Shown here piece after piece: positions 25,875-34,796 of a stretch of DNA of 46,512 nucleotides. The stretch is from Acidovorax sp. CCYZU-2555 (GTDB lineage Bacteria; Pseudomonadota; Gammaproteobacteria; Burkholderiales; Burkholderiaceae_C). The DNA lies in NCBI RefSeq assembly GCF_018413525.1, contig NZ_JAHCDD010000046.1, forward strand, positions 1 through 46,512, in the 5' to 3' direction. Numbering within the stretch: the first letter of the stretch is position 1; each line of letters begins with the position of its first letter. Position numbers and translations under genes: made by a program. The notes under the pieces are model-generated. The model did not search any database. It had not been told where the DNA came from and worked only from the letters and a program-made list of their open reading frames with translations.

Positions 25875-26874
25875 CGCTACCCAAGACGTAGCCGGCGACG
25901 CAGGCGAGGAAAAGCCTGAGGCGCAACTCGACGATATCGGCGCCATGTTGGCCGCGGCCGGCGCTCCGGTCCATGTCGAAGGCCAGCGCTGCGGCCTGAT
26001 CGCCATTGTCGGCAAGCCCAACGTCGGCAAGTCGACGCTGATGAACGCCCTGGTCGGCCAGAAGATCAGCATCACTTCGCGCAAGGCCCAGACCACGCGC
26101 CACCGCATCACCGGCATCGCCACGCGCGAAGCCACGCAGTTCGTGTTCGTCGACACGCCGGGCTTCCAGACCCAGCACTCGACCGCGCTCAACAAGTCGC
26201 TGAACAAGACCGTCATGGGCGCGATCAGCGACGTCGACCTGATCCTGTTCGTCGTCGAAGCGGGCAACTTCACGCTGGCCGACGCCAAGGTGCTGAGCCT
26301 GTTCAAGCCCGGCATTCCCACGCTGCTGCTGGCCAACAAGCTCGATCAGGTGCATCGCCGCGCCGATCTCGCGCCCTGGCTCAAGAGCATGCAGGAACGC
26401 CACCCGTTCACCGAGTTCGTGCCGATGTCCGCCAAGAAGCGCGACGACATCCAGCGCCTGTTCGGCATCTGCGAGAAGTACCTGCCAGAGCAGGCCTGGT
26501 TCTACGGCCCCGACGAACTCACGGACCGCAGCGAGAAATTCCTGGTCACGGAAACCGTGCGTGAAAAGCTGTTCCGCTTCACCGGCGACGAACTGCCTTA
26601 CACCTCCACTGTGGTGCTCGACAAGTTCAGCGAAGAGAAGAGCAAGGAACACAAGCGCTTCGTGCGCGTGGCCGTGACCATCATCGTCGAACGCGACGGC
26701 CACAAGGCCATGGTCATCGGCGACAAGGGCGACCGCCTCAAGCGCATCAGCACCGAAGCCCGCCAGGAACTCGAACGCCTGCTCGACGCCAAGGTCTTCC
26801 TCGAAGTCTGGGTCAAGGTGCGCTCGGGCTGGGCCGACGATGAAGCGCGCGTGCGCTCCTTCGGCTACGAATAA
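25867..26874 (+). CDS. era: GTPase Era
   Basis: Small-subunit assembly GTPase that binds the 3' end of 16S rRNA. G1 is GKPNVGKS (about 49-56), G3 DTPGF, G4 NKLD. The C-terminal KH domain includes [24 protein letters not shown]. The 335-residue protein carries about 40 extra residues at the N-terminus compared with E. coli Era; these are acidic and low in motif content. ATG 25867 lies inside the end of rnc. Confidence 0.97.
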   Translation: MNDATQDVAGDAGEEKPEAQLDDIGAMLAAAGAPVHVEGQRCGLIAIVGKPNVGKSTLMNALVGQKISITSRKAQTTRHRITGIATREATQFVFVDTPGFQTQHSTALNKSLNKTVMGAISDVDLILFVVEAGNFTLADAKVLSLFKPGIPTLLLANKLDQVHRRADLAPWLKSMQERHPFTEFVPMSAKKRDDIQRLFGICEKYLPEQAWFYGPDELTDRSEKFLVTETVREKLFRFTGDELPYTSTVVLDKFSEEKSKEHKRFVRVAVTIIVERDGHKAMVIGDKGDRLKRISTEARQELERLLDAKVFLEVWVKVRSGWADDEARVRSFGYE

Positions 26875-26889
26875 GGCGTTTAGGCCAGC

Positions 26890-27660
26890 ATGGCCGCCAA
26901 GCGCGTCTCCGACGAACCTGCGTTCGTGCTCCACAGCTATGACTGGAGCGAATCCAGCCTGATCCTGGAGGTGTTCACACGCCATCGGGGCCGGGTCGCG
27001 CTCGCGGCCCGCGGCGCGAAGAAGCCCACTTCGAATTTCCGCCCCGTGCTGCTGCCGCTGCAGCCGCTGCGCGTCACCTACACGCTGGGCGGCGAAGGCA
27101 ATGCCGAAATTCACACGCTCAAGGGCGCGGAATGGGCCGGCGGCCATGTGATGCCCATGGGCGAGGCCCTGCTGTCGGGCATGTACCTCAACGAACTGCT
27201 GCTGCGCCTGCTGGCGCGCGACGACCCCTATGCGGCGCTGTTCGACGTCTACAGCGGCGTGGTGCGCGTGCTGGCCGGCACCCAGGGCGACGCGCTCGAG
27301 CCCGTGCTGCGCGCGTTCGAGCTGGTGCTGCTGCGCGAGCTGGGCCTGCTGCCCGGACTGGCCGAGGAAACCATGACGCTGTCCGCGCTCAGCGCCGGCA
27401 AGCGCTACATGCTGGTGCCCGAAGGCGGACTGCGCCAGGCCGCGGCGGGCGAGCGCGCGGCGCTCACGGGCGCGCAATGGCAGGCGCTGGAACAGGCGCT
27501 GGGCACTGGCCATTCGCCCCAGGCCTACACCGCCACATTGCGCGCCGCCGCGCCCGTGGCGCTGGCCCTCAAATCCCAACTGCGCACGCTGCTGCAATAC
27601 CATTGCGGCAGTCCCTTGCTGCGCACCCGCCAGCTGATGATGGATCTGCAAAACCTATGA
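26890..27660 (+). CDS. recO: DNA repair protein RecO
   Basis: RecF-pathway mediator that helps load RecA onto SSB-covered DNA. The 256-residue protein starts with an OB-fold (residues about 8-90, [34 protein letters not shown]), followed by the helical domain containing [20 protein letters not shown]. No zinc-finger cysteines are seen, as in other proteobacterial RecO. It is 15 nt after era, and its stop overlaps the pdxJ start by 4 nt. Confidence 0.94.
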   Translation: MAAKRVSDEPAFVLHSYDWSESSLILEVFTRHRGRVALAARGAKKPTSNFRPVLLPLQPLRVTYTLGGEGNAEIHTLKGAEWAGGHVMPMGEALLSGMYLNELLLRLLARDDPYAALFDVYSGVVRVLAGTQGDALEPVLRAFELVLLRELGLLPGLAEETMTLSALSAGKRYMLVPEGGLRQAAAGERAALTGAQWQALEQALGTGHSPQAYTATLRAAAPVALALKSQLRTLLQYHCGSPLLRTRQLMMDLQNL

Positions 27661-28430
27661 CTACTTCCGCCTCCTCCCGCACCGCGCTGTCGGTGAACGT
27701 CAACAAGGTCGCGCTGGTGCGCAACACGCGCCACCTGGGCATTCCCAGCGTGACGCTCGCCGCGCGGCTGTGCCTCGAAGCCGGCGCGCAGGGCATCACC
27801 GTGCACCCGCGCCCTGATGAACGCCATATCCGCGCCAGCGACGTGCAGGAGCTGCACGACCTGCTGCAGCAGTGGCCCGAGGCGGAATACAACATCGAAG
27901 GCAATCCCTTCCACAACCTGATGGACTTCATCCGCGCGCAGCGGCCCCATCAGGCGACGTTCGTGCCCGACGGCGAAGACCAGTTCACCAGCGACCACGG
28001 CTGGATCTTTCCGCAGGACGCCGAGCGCCTCGCGCCGCTGATCGCCGAATGCCAGGCGCTGGGCGTGCGCGTGAGCCTGTTCATGGACCCCATTCCCGAA
28101 CAGATGGCCGCGGCCAAGGCCGTGGGCGCGGACCGCGTCGAGCTTTACACCGAACCCTATGCCGCGGCCTGGGGCACGCCGGCGCAGGCCGAACAGCTCG
28201 AAGCCTACCGCGCGGCGGCCCAGGCCGCGCTCGATGCGGGCCTGGGCGTCAACGCCGGCCATGACCTGAGTTTGGACAACCTCGCGGCCTTTGTGGCCGG
28301 TGTGCCGGGACTGCAGGAAGTGTCCATCGGCCATGCATTGATTGCCGATGCGCTCGAGCGCGGCTATGCGGGCGCGGTGCAGGCCTACCAGCAGACCATA
28401 GACGCCGGCATGGCGGCAAAGAACGGCTGA
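27657..28430 (+). CDS. pdxJ: Pyridoxine 5'-phosphate synthase
   Basis: Last step of de novo vitamin B6 synthesis, joining 3-amino-2-oxopropyl phosphate and deoxyxylulose 5-phosphate. The 257-residue TIM barrel begins [16 protein letters not shown] and keeps [44 protein letters not shown] and GVNAGHDL, the family active-site loops. Starts at ATG 27657, overlapping the recO TGA (ATGA). The recO-pdxJ-acpS order is conserved in proteobacteria. Confidence 0.97.
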   Translation: MTTSASSRTALSVNVNKVALVRNTRHLGIPSVTLAARLCLEAGAQGITVHPRPDERHIRASDVQELHDLLQQWPEAEYNIEGNPFHNLMDFIRAQRPHQATFVPDGEDQFTSDHGWIFPQDAERLAPLIAECQALGVRVSLFMDPIPEQMAAAKAVGADRVELYTEPYAAAWGTPAQAEQLEAYRAAAQAALDAGLGVNAGHDLSLDNLAAFVAGVPGLQEVSIGHALIADALERGYAGAVQAYQQTIDAGMAAKNG

Positions 28431-28434
28431 AATC

Positions 28435-28833
28435 ATGATCTACGGCATAGGCACCGATATCTGCGATGTGCGGCGCATCCGCTCCAGCCTGGAGCGCCTG
28501 GGCGACCGCTTTGCCGAGAAAGTGCTGGCCGAAGGCGAACTCGCGACCTGGCGCGCGCGCAGCGCGCGCTGGCCCGACCGCGGCGTGCGCTACATGGCCA
28601 CGCGCTTTTCGGCCAAGGAGTCGTTCAGCAAGGCCATAGGCATGGGCATGCGCATGCCCATGACCTGGCGCCACTGCGAGATCGTCAACCTGCCCAGCGG
28701 CCAGCCGAGCATCGTGCTGCATGGCGCGCTGAAGGAGTGGTTCGAGGCCCAGGGCCTGCAGGTGCATCTCACGGTGACCGACGAAAGCGACTACGCCGCG
28801 AGCTTCTGCGTGGTCGAGAAAAAAGCCGCATAG
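28435..28833 (+). CDS. acpS: Holo-ACP synthase
   Basis: Transfers 4'-phosphopantetheine from CoA to the Ser of acyl carrier protein, so it activates AcpP (16561-16800). The 132-residue protein has the metal-binding Asp in [14 protein letters not shown] (Asp8) and Glu in [13 protein letters not shown], both typical. It lies 4 nt after pdxJ. Whether it also activates other carrier proteins cannot be seen from the sequence. Confidence 0.95.
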   Translation: MIYGIGTDICDVRRIRSSLERLGDRFAEKVLAEGELATWRARSARWPDRGVRYMATRFSAKESFSKAIGMGMRMPMTWRHCEIVNLPSGQPSIVLHGALKEWFEAQGLQVHLTVTDESDYAASFCVVEKKAA

Positions 28834-28895
28834 TTGCCGCCCGCGCCAGCGGTGCTGGCATCATCCGTGGCTTGATTGATTCTTGAAGGCCGGAC

Positions 28896-29987
28896 ATGAC
28901 CGAGCACGCTCCCCTCATCATCGACATCGCGGGCACCGAACTCACGCCTGCCGATCGCACCCGCCTCGCGCATCCGCTGGTCGGCGGCATGATCCTGTTC
29001 GCGCGCAACTGGCAGGACCGCGCCCAGCTGCTGGCGCTCACGGCCGAGATCAAGGCCGTGCGCGAAGACCTGCTGATCTGCGTCGACCATGAGGGCGGGC
29101 GCGTGCAGCGCTTTCGCACCGACGGCTTCACGCACCTGCCGGCGATGCGCGCGTTTGGCCGGATGTGGATGGACGACGGCCAGGGCAGCAAGCACCGCGA
29201 GGGTAGCGGCGCGCTGAACGCCATGGACGCGGCCACGGCCGCGGGCTATGTGCTGGGCAGCGAGCTGCGCGCCTGCGGCATCGATTTCTCGTTCACGCCG
29301 GTGCTGGACCTCGATTGGGGCGAAAGCGGCGTCATTGGCGACCGCGCCTTCCATTCGGATGCGCGCGTGGTCGCGGCGCTGGCCAAGAGCCTGATGCACG
29401 GCCTGCTGCAGGCCGGCATGGCCAACTGTGGCAAGCATTTTCCCGGCCATGGCTTCGTCAAGGCCGATTCGCACACCGATATTCCGGTCGACCGCCGCGG
29501 CCTCACGGCCATTCTGGCCGACGACGCCGCGCCCTATCCGTGGCTGGCCTCGGTGCTGACCAGTGTCATGCCCGCGCATGTGATCTATTCCAAGGTCGAC
29601 AAGCGCCCCGCGGGCTTCTCCGCCAAGTGGCTGCAGGACATTCTGCGCAGTCGCCTGCGTTTTGACGGCGCGATCTTCAGCGACGACCTGAGCATGGAAG
29701 CCGCGCGCCGGCTTGACGGCCAGACGCTGGACTTCACTGCCGCCGCGATCGAAGCCTTGAATGCGGGCTGCGACATGGCGCTGTTGTGCAACCAGAGTCT
29801 CAACGGCGGCGCGGCCGTGGATGAGTGGCTGGATGGCATGCAGGCCGCGCGCGACCAGGGCCGCTGGACGCCCAGCGCCGACAGCGAATCACGCCGCCTC
29901 GCGCTGCTGCCGGAAACGCTGCCGCAGAACTGGGACGAACTGATGCTGCAGCCCGCGTACCGCAACGCGCTGGACCGTCTGCCCTGA
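28896..29987 (+). CDS. nagZ: Beta-N-acetylhexosaminidase NagZ
   Basis: Cytosolic glycoside hydrolase family 3 enzyme that removes GlcNAc from anhydro-muropeptides during cell-wall recycling. The 363-residue protein carries the NagZ signature KHFPGHGFVKADSHTDIPVD, which includes the catalytic His/Asp dyad loop. VDHEGGRVQRF, DLDWGESGVIGDRAF and the nucleophile Asp in IFSDDLSMEAA are also present. It follows acpS by 62 nt and ends the housekeeping run; a perfect palindrome lies 11 nt past its stop. Confidence 0.96.
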   Translation: MTEHAPLIIDIAGTELTPADRTRLAHPLVGGMILFARNWQDRAQLLALTAEIKAVREDLLICVDHEGGRVQRFRTDGFTHLPAMRAFGRMWMDDGQGSKHREGSGALNAMDAATAAGYVLGSELRACGIDFSFTPVLDLDWGESGVIGDRAFHSDARVVAALAKSLMHGLLQAGMANCGKHFPGHGFVKADSHTDIPVDRRGLTAILADDAAPYPWLASVLTSVMPAHVIYSKVDKRPAGFSAKWLQDILRSRLRFDGAIFSDDLSMEAARRLDGQTLDFTAAAIEALNAGCDMALLCNQSLNGGAAVDEWLDGMQAARDQGRWTPSADSESRRLALLPETLPQNWDELMLQPAYRNALDRLP

Positions 29988-29998
29988 GTGCGGGACCG

Positions 29999-30022
29999 GC
30001 AGGCGCCAGGCCTGGCGCCTGC
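29999..30022. terminator. 24-nt perfect palindrome between convergent genes
   Basis: GCAGGCGCCAGG is followed by its exact reverse complement. It lies between the nagZ stop (plus) and the stop of the minus-strand gene ending at 30030. It would form a long hairpin in either transcript and may act as a bidirectional terminator, although neither side has a T-run. Confidence 0.5.
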
Positions 30023-30029
30023 GGCGTGC

Positions 30030-30584
30030 TCAGAAGAGCTTCTTGAAGAACTTCCCGACGTCGTCCATCAGGCCCTGCTCAGCGCTTTTGATGTCCGTGA
30101 TGGCATCGCTGGCTTCTCGTCCCAGGGCAACCATGGTCGATTTGGGCGGATTCAGCGCATCTCGCACGCCGCGGTAGGCATCCTTGATGGCCGGGGTGCG
30201 GTTGAGGAAATCGGTGACCGTGTCCACTCCTTGGCCCGCCGCACCCAAGATCGCGGTCATGGCTTTCTTGGGCTGCAGCGGCGCCTCGGGCTGGCTTGGA
30301 CGAAAGACATAGGATGTCGCCGATTTGCACAGGTTCTTGGCGCCGTGCACGACGCTCGTGAAGCCGTTGGACAGTGAAGTAATAAGGCCTTTGATCGTCG
30401 TGCCTTCGGACTGCGCCTTGGCCCGGCTATTGCCCGGGCCTACGCTGCAGTTTCTGCCGGCCAGCGCGTTGTGGGGATTGGTGGCCGTGGCCTTGTCGGC
30501 CGCATTGAGGCCTTTTGCCTTGGCGGCAAAGACCTCGCTTTGGCCCGCCAATGGCGGTTTTGGGGGAACGGGAGTTACAGACAT
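30030..30584 (-). CDS. Putative type III secretion effector (unrecognised protein)
   Basis: A 184-residue protein of unknown family. The N-terminal 60 residues are rich in Ser, Thr, Pro, Ala and Asn (MSVTPVPPKPPLAGQSE), lack a signal peptide and look disordered, as in type III secretion signals. The remainder is helical with ILGAAGQGVDTVTDFLNR and a basic C-terminus (DDVGKFFKKLF). It starts 18 nt after a CesT-like chaperone gene with a good ribosome site (AAGGAG, 6 nt upstream). Effector status is inferred from this pairing and from composition. No enzymatic motif is visible, and no secretion-apparatus gene lies in the window. Confidence 0.7.
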   Translation of the reverse strand: MSVTPVPPKPPLAGQSEVFAAKAKGLNAADKATATNPHNALAGRNCSVGPGNSRAKAQSEGTTIKGLITSLSNGFTSVVHGAKNLCKSATSYVFRPSQPEAPLQPKKAMTAILGAAGQGVDTVTDFLNRTPAIKDAYRGVRDALNPPKSTMVALGREASDAITDIKSAEQGLMDDVGKFFKKLF

Positions 30585-30602
30585 GGGTAATCTCCTTGAG
30601 CG

Positions 30603-31052
30603 TCAGGCGCGCATGTTCATGTCGGCACTGGAAAACGCCGGCAGATCGTCGGTGCCTATGCCCAGCGTGATGAAGTCCTGCCAGGCCAGGCCGATATCGG
30701 CGGTCTTGGCCAGCAGCACCGCCAGCTTTTCGCAATCGAGATCGCGCAGCAGCCGGCGCACGTTCAGGCTCACCGTGCTGTCGGAAGGGAGCATGCCCAG
30801 GGTGCCGCCGCCGGTGGCGGTCCAGAGATGGTTGGCCTGCAGCACGGTGCGCGCGACTTCCGCCCAGCGGTCGGCGGACGGTGCGGCCAGCAGGGCGCAA
30901 AGCCAGATTTCGCATTCGTCGCCCTTGCCCTCGAGCTGCAGGCCGATGGGCAGTTCATCGATGACGATCTCCTCGGTCTTCAGCAGCTCGTCGGGGTCGA
31001 GGCCGATTTCTTCTGCAAGCTCCCTCAAAAGGGTGTGGTAGGCCTGGGACAT
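30603..31052 (-). CDS. Type III secretion chaperone, CesT/Tir-chaperone-like
   Basis: A 149-residue acidic protein with the class I chaperone layout. An opening helix (YHTLLRELAEEIGLDPDELLKTEE) is followed by strands (IVIDELPIGLQLEG, CEIWLCALLAAP), a helix (WAEVARTVLQANHLWT), strands around GGGTLGMLPSDSTVSLN, and a long final helix (DLDCEKLAVLLAKTADIGLAWQDFI). This order and the ANHL...GG..LG pattern match CesT-family proteins, which keep an effector unfolded for secretion. Upstream lies an inverted repeat (31067-31088). The cognate client is probably the gene 18 nt downstream. Confidence 0.78.
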   Translation of the reverse strand: MSQAYHTLLRELAEEIGLDPDELLKTEEIVIDELPIGLQLEGKGDECEIWLCALLAAPSADRWAEVARTVLQANHLWTATGGGTLGMLPSDSTVSLNVRRLLRDLDCEKLAVLLAKTADIGLAWQDFITLGIGTDDLPAFSSADMNMRA

Positions 31053-31066
31053 GGATGCTGCCTGTT

Positions 31067-31088
31067 CTAAGGAATGGAATCTCCTTAG
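31067..31088 (-). promoter_or_regulatory. Inverted repeat upstream of the chaperone gene
   Basis: CTAAGGA and TCCTTAG, perfect complements, are separated by 8 nt. The repeat begins 15 nt before the chaperone start codon. It may be an operator or a leader hairpin; I do not recognise the binding protein. No HrpX-type PIP box (TTCGn-N15-TTCGn) is visible nearby. Confidence 0.4.
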
Positions 31089-31154
31089 TAACCGGGCCGG
31101 GCCGGGCGTTCCCCATGTACCTGGCCGGCCGCACCCCGCCGGCCACTGCGCTTT

Positions 31155-31787
31155 TCAGAGGCGCGTGGTCAATGCCTGCGCCGCCGCCTCTTCCTGCGCG
31201 GAGGAGGGCGCATCGTCAGGCATATGCGCATGGATGCCGCCTTTCCAGCGGCGCACCACGCGCTGGAAGATCAGCGAGTTCGGGATCTGCAGCAACGCGC
31301 CTTCACGATGCGTCACATCTTCCAGCGTCGTGTAGAGCATGTTGATGTCGACCACGCGCCCCTTGGCGCCGGGCTTCTCCGCGGTGTCGAGCAACTCGAT
31401 GTAGTCGCCCAGGCGGTAAGGGCCCACGGTGACGATCAGCAGCGCGCAAAACAGGTTGGACAGCACGCTCCAGGCGGCGAAGAACGCCACTGCGCCGACG
31501 GTGGCGAAGCCGGTGAACGCGGTCCACAGCACGGTGGCCGACACGCCCAGGCGCTCGAGTATCAACAGCACGGTGGCCGCGATGATCAGCCAGCGGATCA
31601 CGCCGCGCAGCGGTACCAGCAGCTCGCGCGGCAGCGCATAGTGGGCGCCGGCGCGATAGATCACGCGCTTGAAGAACAGGTTGATCAGCCAGGCGGCAAA
31701 CAGGATCAGCAGGATTTGCGAGGCCGGAATCAGGATTTCCAGCCAGTCCTGCAGCCAGCTGGGCAGGTGAATTGAGAGACGACGCAT
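31155..31787 (-). CDS. MscS-family mechanosensitive channel
   Basis: A 210-residue inner-membrane channel protein, shorter than E. coli MscS (286). Membrane segments lie at about 14-36, 55-74 and 82-108. The pore-lining TM3 and following segment read FATVGAVAFFAAWSVLSNLFCALLIVTVGPYRLGDYIEL, the MscS signature with GxxG/A packing residues. A short beta domain follows (GRVVDINMLYTTLE...LLQIPNS). The C-terminal part of the usual cage is largely missing, giving a minimal channel. ATG 31787 is preceded by GGAG; the frame can be extended to TTG 31826, but that crosses an inverted repeat. Confidence 0.88.
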   Translation of the reverse strand: MRRLSIHLPSWLQDWLEILIPASQILLILFAAWLINLFFKRVIYRAGAHYALPRELLVPLRGVIRWLIIAATVLLILERLGVSATVLWTAFTGFATVGAVAFFAAWSVLSNLFCALLIVTVGPYRLGDYIELLDTAEKPGAKGRVVDINMLYTTLEDVTHREGALLQIPNSLIFQRVVRRWKGGIHAHMPDDAPSSAQEEAAAQALTTRL

Positions 31788-31795
31788 AACTCCAA

Positions 31796-31825
31796 TGGGG
31801 TCAACAAACAGAAAAGGTGACCCCA
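31796..31825 (-). promoter_or_regulatory. Inverted repeat in the mscS leader
   Basis: TGGGGTCA and TGACCCCA, perfect 8-bp complements 14 nt apart, end 8 nt before the mscS start. In the mRNA this forms a stem directly next to the ribosome site, and in DNA it could be an operator. Function not known. Confidence 0.4.
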
Positions 31826-31877
31826 AGCCTATCAGCTATCGTGTCGTGCGTGACCGTTCACGCACCCTTGGCCAGGC

Positions 31878-32993
31878 TCAGGGCGTGCTTCTCTGTTCAA
31901 TCGTGTCCATCTGCATCTCGAAGCTGAAGAAGCGGTCGCGCCCCTGGGCCTTGGCGGCATAGAGGGCCTGGTCGGCGCGCATCACCATGCTTTCGGCGCT
32001 GGTGCTGGCGTCGGGCAGGCAGGTGGTGATGCCGCCCGACAGCGTCAGCACATCGCCCAGCGGCGAGTCGGGATGGTGGATGGCGCGCACCCGCAGCATC
32101 TTGCCGAGCGCGCGCGCGAACGTCATCGCGCCCGAACGTGGCGTGTTGGGCAGGATCATCGCGAACTCTTCGCCGCCATAGCGCGAAGCGACGTCGCGCG
32201 GGCGCATGCAGACATCGCGCAGCAGCTTGCCGACGGCGCGCAGGCAGTCGTCGCCTTTGACATGGCCGCAGCTGTCGTTGTAGCGCTTGAAGTGATCGAG
32301 GTCGCAAAGCATCAGGGTCAGCGGCTTGTTGTCGCGCTGCGCTGAAATGATTTCGGCGTGCAGGATGCGGTCGAAGCCGCGGCGGTTGACCAGGCCCGTG
32401 AGCGCGTCCATTTCAACCATCTCATTGAGGCGCTGGTTGGCCAGATGCAGCTCGGCCGACATCGAAATCAGCCGGCGGCGCATGTCCAGCAGGCGGCGCA
32501 TGGCGCGCAGCTTGGCGACCAGCACGATGGGCTTGACCGGCTTGACCAGGTAGTCGTCACCGCCGGACTCGATGCCGCGCCAGACGTCGAGATCGGTGTC
32601 CAGGCCCGACAGGAAAATGATGGGCGTCCAGTCGCCTGCCTCGGACTCGCGCATCTGGTGGGCCACGCCGTAACCGTCGAGGCCGGGCAGGCGGATGTCG
32701 AGCAGCACCAGATCGGGACGCCGCAGCTTGAACAGCTGCAGTGCAATCTGGCCGTCGGCTGCCTCCATGACTTCGGTCACGCCCGCGTGCTGCAGTTCAT
32801 GCACCAGCGAGGCACGCATGGACGCCTGGTCCTCCACGACCAGCACCGAAAACGGTGCGGTGTCCGTGGAACGCGCGGTGAAACGGGCTGCGTGGGGCTC
32901 GATGGCTGGTGGAGGCTGCGTCGGTATCACATCGGTTTCCTGTGACTGGCGCCGGTCCGCGGGGCTTGTGTCCCTGCGAAACGGCCCGGGCAT
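31878..32993 (-). CDS. Response regulator with GGDEF domain (diguanylate cyclase)
   Basis: A 371-residue signalling protein. The receiver domain spans about 48-165, with acidic pocket Glu54/Asp55, phospho-acceptor Asp99 (LVLLDIRLPG) and Lys151 (LVKPVKP). After a coiled linker (about 170-195) comes a GGDEF domain (196-365) with active-site motif GGEEF at 273-277. An RxxD inhibitory site (RPRD, 264-267) stands exactly five residues before it, so c-di-GMP feedback is likely. Layout resembles PleD/WspR-type enzymes. The partner kinase is not nearby. The start is uncertain; ATG 32993 is chosen, and a longer frame reaches 33083. Confidence 0.9.
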   Translation of the reverse strand: MPGPFRRDTSPADRRQSQETDVIPTQPPPAIEPHAARFTARSTDTAPFSVLVVEDQASMRASLVHELQHAGVTEVMEAADGQIALQLFKLRRPDLVLLDIRLPGLDGYGVAHQMRESEAGDWTPIIFLSGLDTDLDVWRGIESGGDDYLVKPVKPIVLVAKLRAMRRLLDMRRRLISMSAELHLANQRLNEMVEMDALTGLVNRRGFDRILHAEIISAQRDNKPLTLMLCDLDHFKRYNDSCGHVKGDDCLRAVGKLLRDVCMRPRDVASRYGGEEFAMILPNTPRSGAMTFARALGKMLRVRAIHHPDSPLGDVLTLSGGITTCLPDASTSAESMVMRADQALYAAKAQGRDRFFSFEMQMDTIEQRSTP

Positions 32994-33095
32994 TGCGTGC
33001 AATGCCCCACCAGTCTGAGTATGCCTGCCTGCAAAATGGCGGGAAGACGATACAAGTGTAAACGGGCGCCGCCGCGCCGTCACAACTTAGCCGAC

Positions 33096-34655
33096 TCAGT
33101 GTTCGCGGCGCAACGCAGGGAACAGAATCACGTCGCGGATGCTGGCGCTGTCCGTGAGCAACATCATCAGGCGATCCAGGCCCACGCCGCAGCCGCCGGT
33201 GGGAGGCATGCCGTATTCGAGCGCGCGCACGAAGTCGTGGTCGAAGAACATGGCTTCGTCATCGCCGCTGTCCTTGGCATCGACCTGGGCGTTGAAGCGC
33301 GCGGCCTGGTCTTCGGCGTCGTTGAGCTCGCTGAAACCATTGCCGAATTCGCGGCCCGTGATGTACAGCTCGAAGCGCTCGGTCACTTCGGGGCGCTCGT
33401 CGTTGGCACGCGCCAGCGGCGAGATTTCGGTCGGGTGCTCCATGATGAACGTGGGGTTCCAGAGCTTTTCCTCGACCAGTTCTTCGAAGTACAACACTTG
33501 CAGGCTGGCCAGCGTGCGGCCGCTCAGCTTGTTCTTCTCTTCGGTCAGGCCCAGCTTGCGCAGCGCGGGAATCAGCCAGTCGCGCTGGTCGACGTTGTCG
33601 CCGGCTTCGGTGTACTTCAGGATGGCTTCGCGGATGGTCAGGCGCTCGAACGGCTGGGCCAGATCGACAGGCTTGCCGCCATAGGTCAGCTGCAGGCTGC
33701 CGACAGCCTTCTGCGCGGTGTCGCGGATCAGCTTCTCGGTGAAGTCCATCAGGTCGCGGTAGTTCCAGAAGGCCGCGTAGAACTCCATCATCGTGAATTC
33801 AGGGTTGTGCCGTACCGAAATGCCTTCGTTGCGGAAGCTGCGGTTGATTTCGAACACGCGCTCGAAACCACCGACGATCAGGCGCTTGAGATACAGCTCG
33901 GGCGCGATGCGCAGATACATTTCCTGGTCGAGCGCGTTGTGGTGTGTGACAAACGGCTTGGCGTTCGCGCCGCCCGGGATGGGGTGCAGCATGGGCGTTT
34001 CGACTTCGAGGAAGTTGTGCGCAACCATGAACTCACGCACGCCGCTGATGGCGCGCGAGCGCGCGGTGAAGCGCTCGCGGGCGGCCTGGTCCATCATCAG
34101 ATCGACATAGCGCTGGCGGTACTTCTGTTCCTGGTCGGCCATGCCGTGGAACTTGTCGGGCATGGGGCGCAGGCTCTTGGTGAGCAGGCGCAGCGCCGTG
34201 ACCTTGATCGACAGCTCGCCGGTCTTGGTCTTCATCAGCGTGCCGGTGGCACCGATGATGTCGCCCAGATCCCAGCGCTTGAACTGCGCATACAGCTCTT
34301 CGCCGATGGCGTCACGCGTGATGTAGAGCTGGATGCGGCCGCCGGTCGCGCCCAGCGAACCGTCCTGCACGGTGGCAAAGCTGGCCTTGCCCATGACGCG
34401 CTTGAGCATCATGCGGCCGCCTACGCTCACGCTGACTGCCGCGGCTTCGAGGGCTTCGGCATCCTGCTCGGCATGCGCGGCCTGGATGGCGGCGGCATGG
34501 TGCGTGGGCTGGAAGTCGTTGGGGAAAGTCACACCACCGCCCTGGGCCTGGGCTTCGCGCAGGCTTTTGAGTTTTTCGCGGCGCTCGGCGATCAGTTGGT
34601 TTTCGTCCTGCGGGGCGGCGGTATCGGCTGCGGAAGTGGTGTTGTTGTCAGACAT
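33096..34655 (-). CDS. lysS: Lysyl-tRNA synthetase, class II
   Basis: Charges tRNA-Lys. The 519-residue protein has an N-terminal anticodon-binding OB fold (about 75-190) and the class II core. Motif 2 is [12 protein letters not shown], with [11 protein letters not shown] following it; motif 3 is [16 protein letters not shown]. The C-terminus [12 protein letters not shown] is typical. ATG 34655 (MSDNNTTS) is chosen because the N-terminal extension to 34739 lacks family character. The preceding minus-strand gene is 141 nt upstream. Confidence 0.97.
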   Translation of the reverse strand: MSDNNTTSAADTAAPQDENQLIAERREKLKSLREAQAQGGGVTFPNDFQPTHHAAAIQAAHAEQDAEALEAAAVSVSVGGRMMLKRVMGKASFATVQDGSLGATGGRIQLYITRDAIGEELYAQFKRWDLGDIIGATGTLMKTKTGELSIKVTALRLLTKSLRPMPDKFHGMADQEQKYRQRYVDLMMDQAARERFTARSRAISGVREFMVAHNFLEVETPMLHPIPGGANAKPFVTHHNALDQEMYLRIAPELYLKRLIVGGFERVFEINRSFRNEGISVRHNPEFTMMEFYAAFWNYRDLMDFTEKLIRDTAQKAVGSLQLTYGGKPVDLAQPFERLTIREAILKYTEAGDNVDQRDWLIPALRKLGLTEEKNKLSGRTLASLQVLYFEELVEEKLWNPTFIMEHPTEISPLARANDERPEVTERFELYITGREFGNGFSELNDAEDQAARFNAQVDAKDSGDDEAMFFDHDFVRALEYGMPPTGGCGVGLDRLMMLLTDSASIRDVILFPALRREH

Positions 34656-34745
34656 GAAAAGAGCGCCAGCGGGCAAGCGCTGGTGGAACGGGGCCAAAAC
34701 CCTTGATTTTAGGTTTTTTAGCCGGATTGGGGAGAACACATGTGC

Positions 34746-34763
34746 AATGGCCGTGGGGCCATT
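34746..34763 (-). terminator. Hairpin between the Lon-N-domain gene and lysS
   Basis: AATGGCC-GTGG-GGCCATT, a perfect 7-bp stem with a 4-nt loop, lies 33 nt past the stop of the upstream minus-strand gene. There is no T-run, so it is at best a weak terminator or a leader hairpin of lysS. Confidence 0.35.
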
Positions 34764-34796
34764 TGGGTTCGGCGGTGCAGCGCCCTGCGCAATGGC

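Noticed and set aside
25618..27651. Minus-strand frame of 677 codons opposite rnc, era and recO
   Set aside because: Shadow of three highly conserved genes; Gln/His/Ala-rich, no motif.
31053..31154. PIP box (HrpX site) upstream of the chaperone gene
   Set aside because: No TTCGn-N15-TTCGn arrangement was found in the upstream region on either strand.
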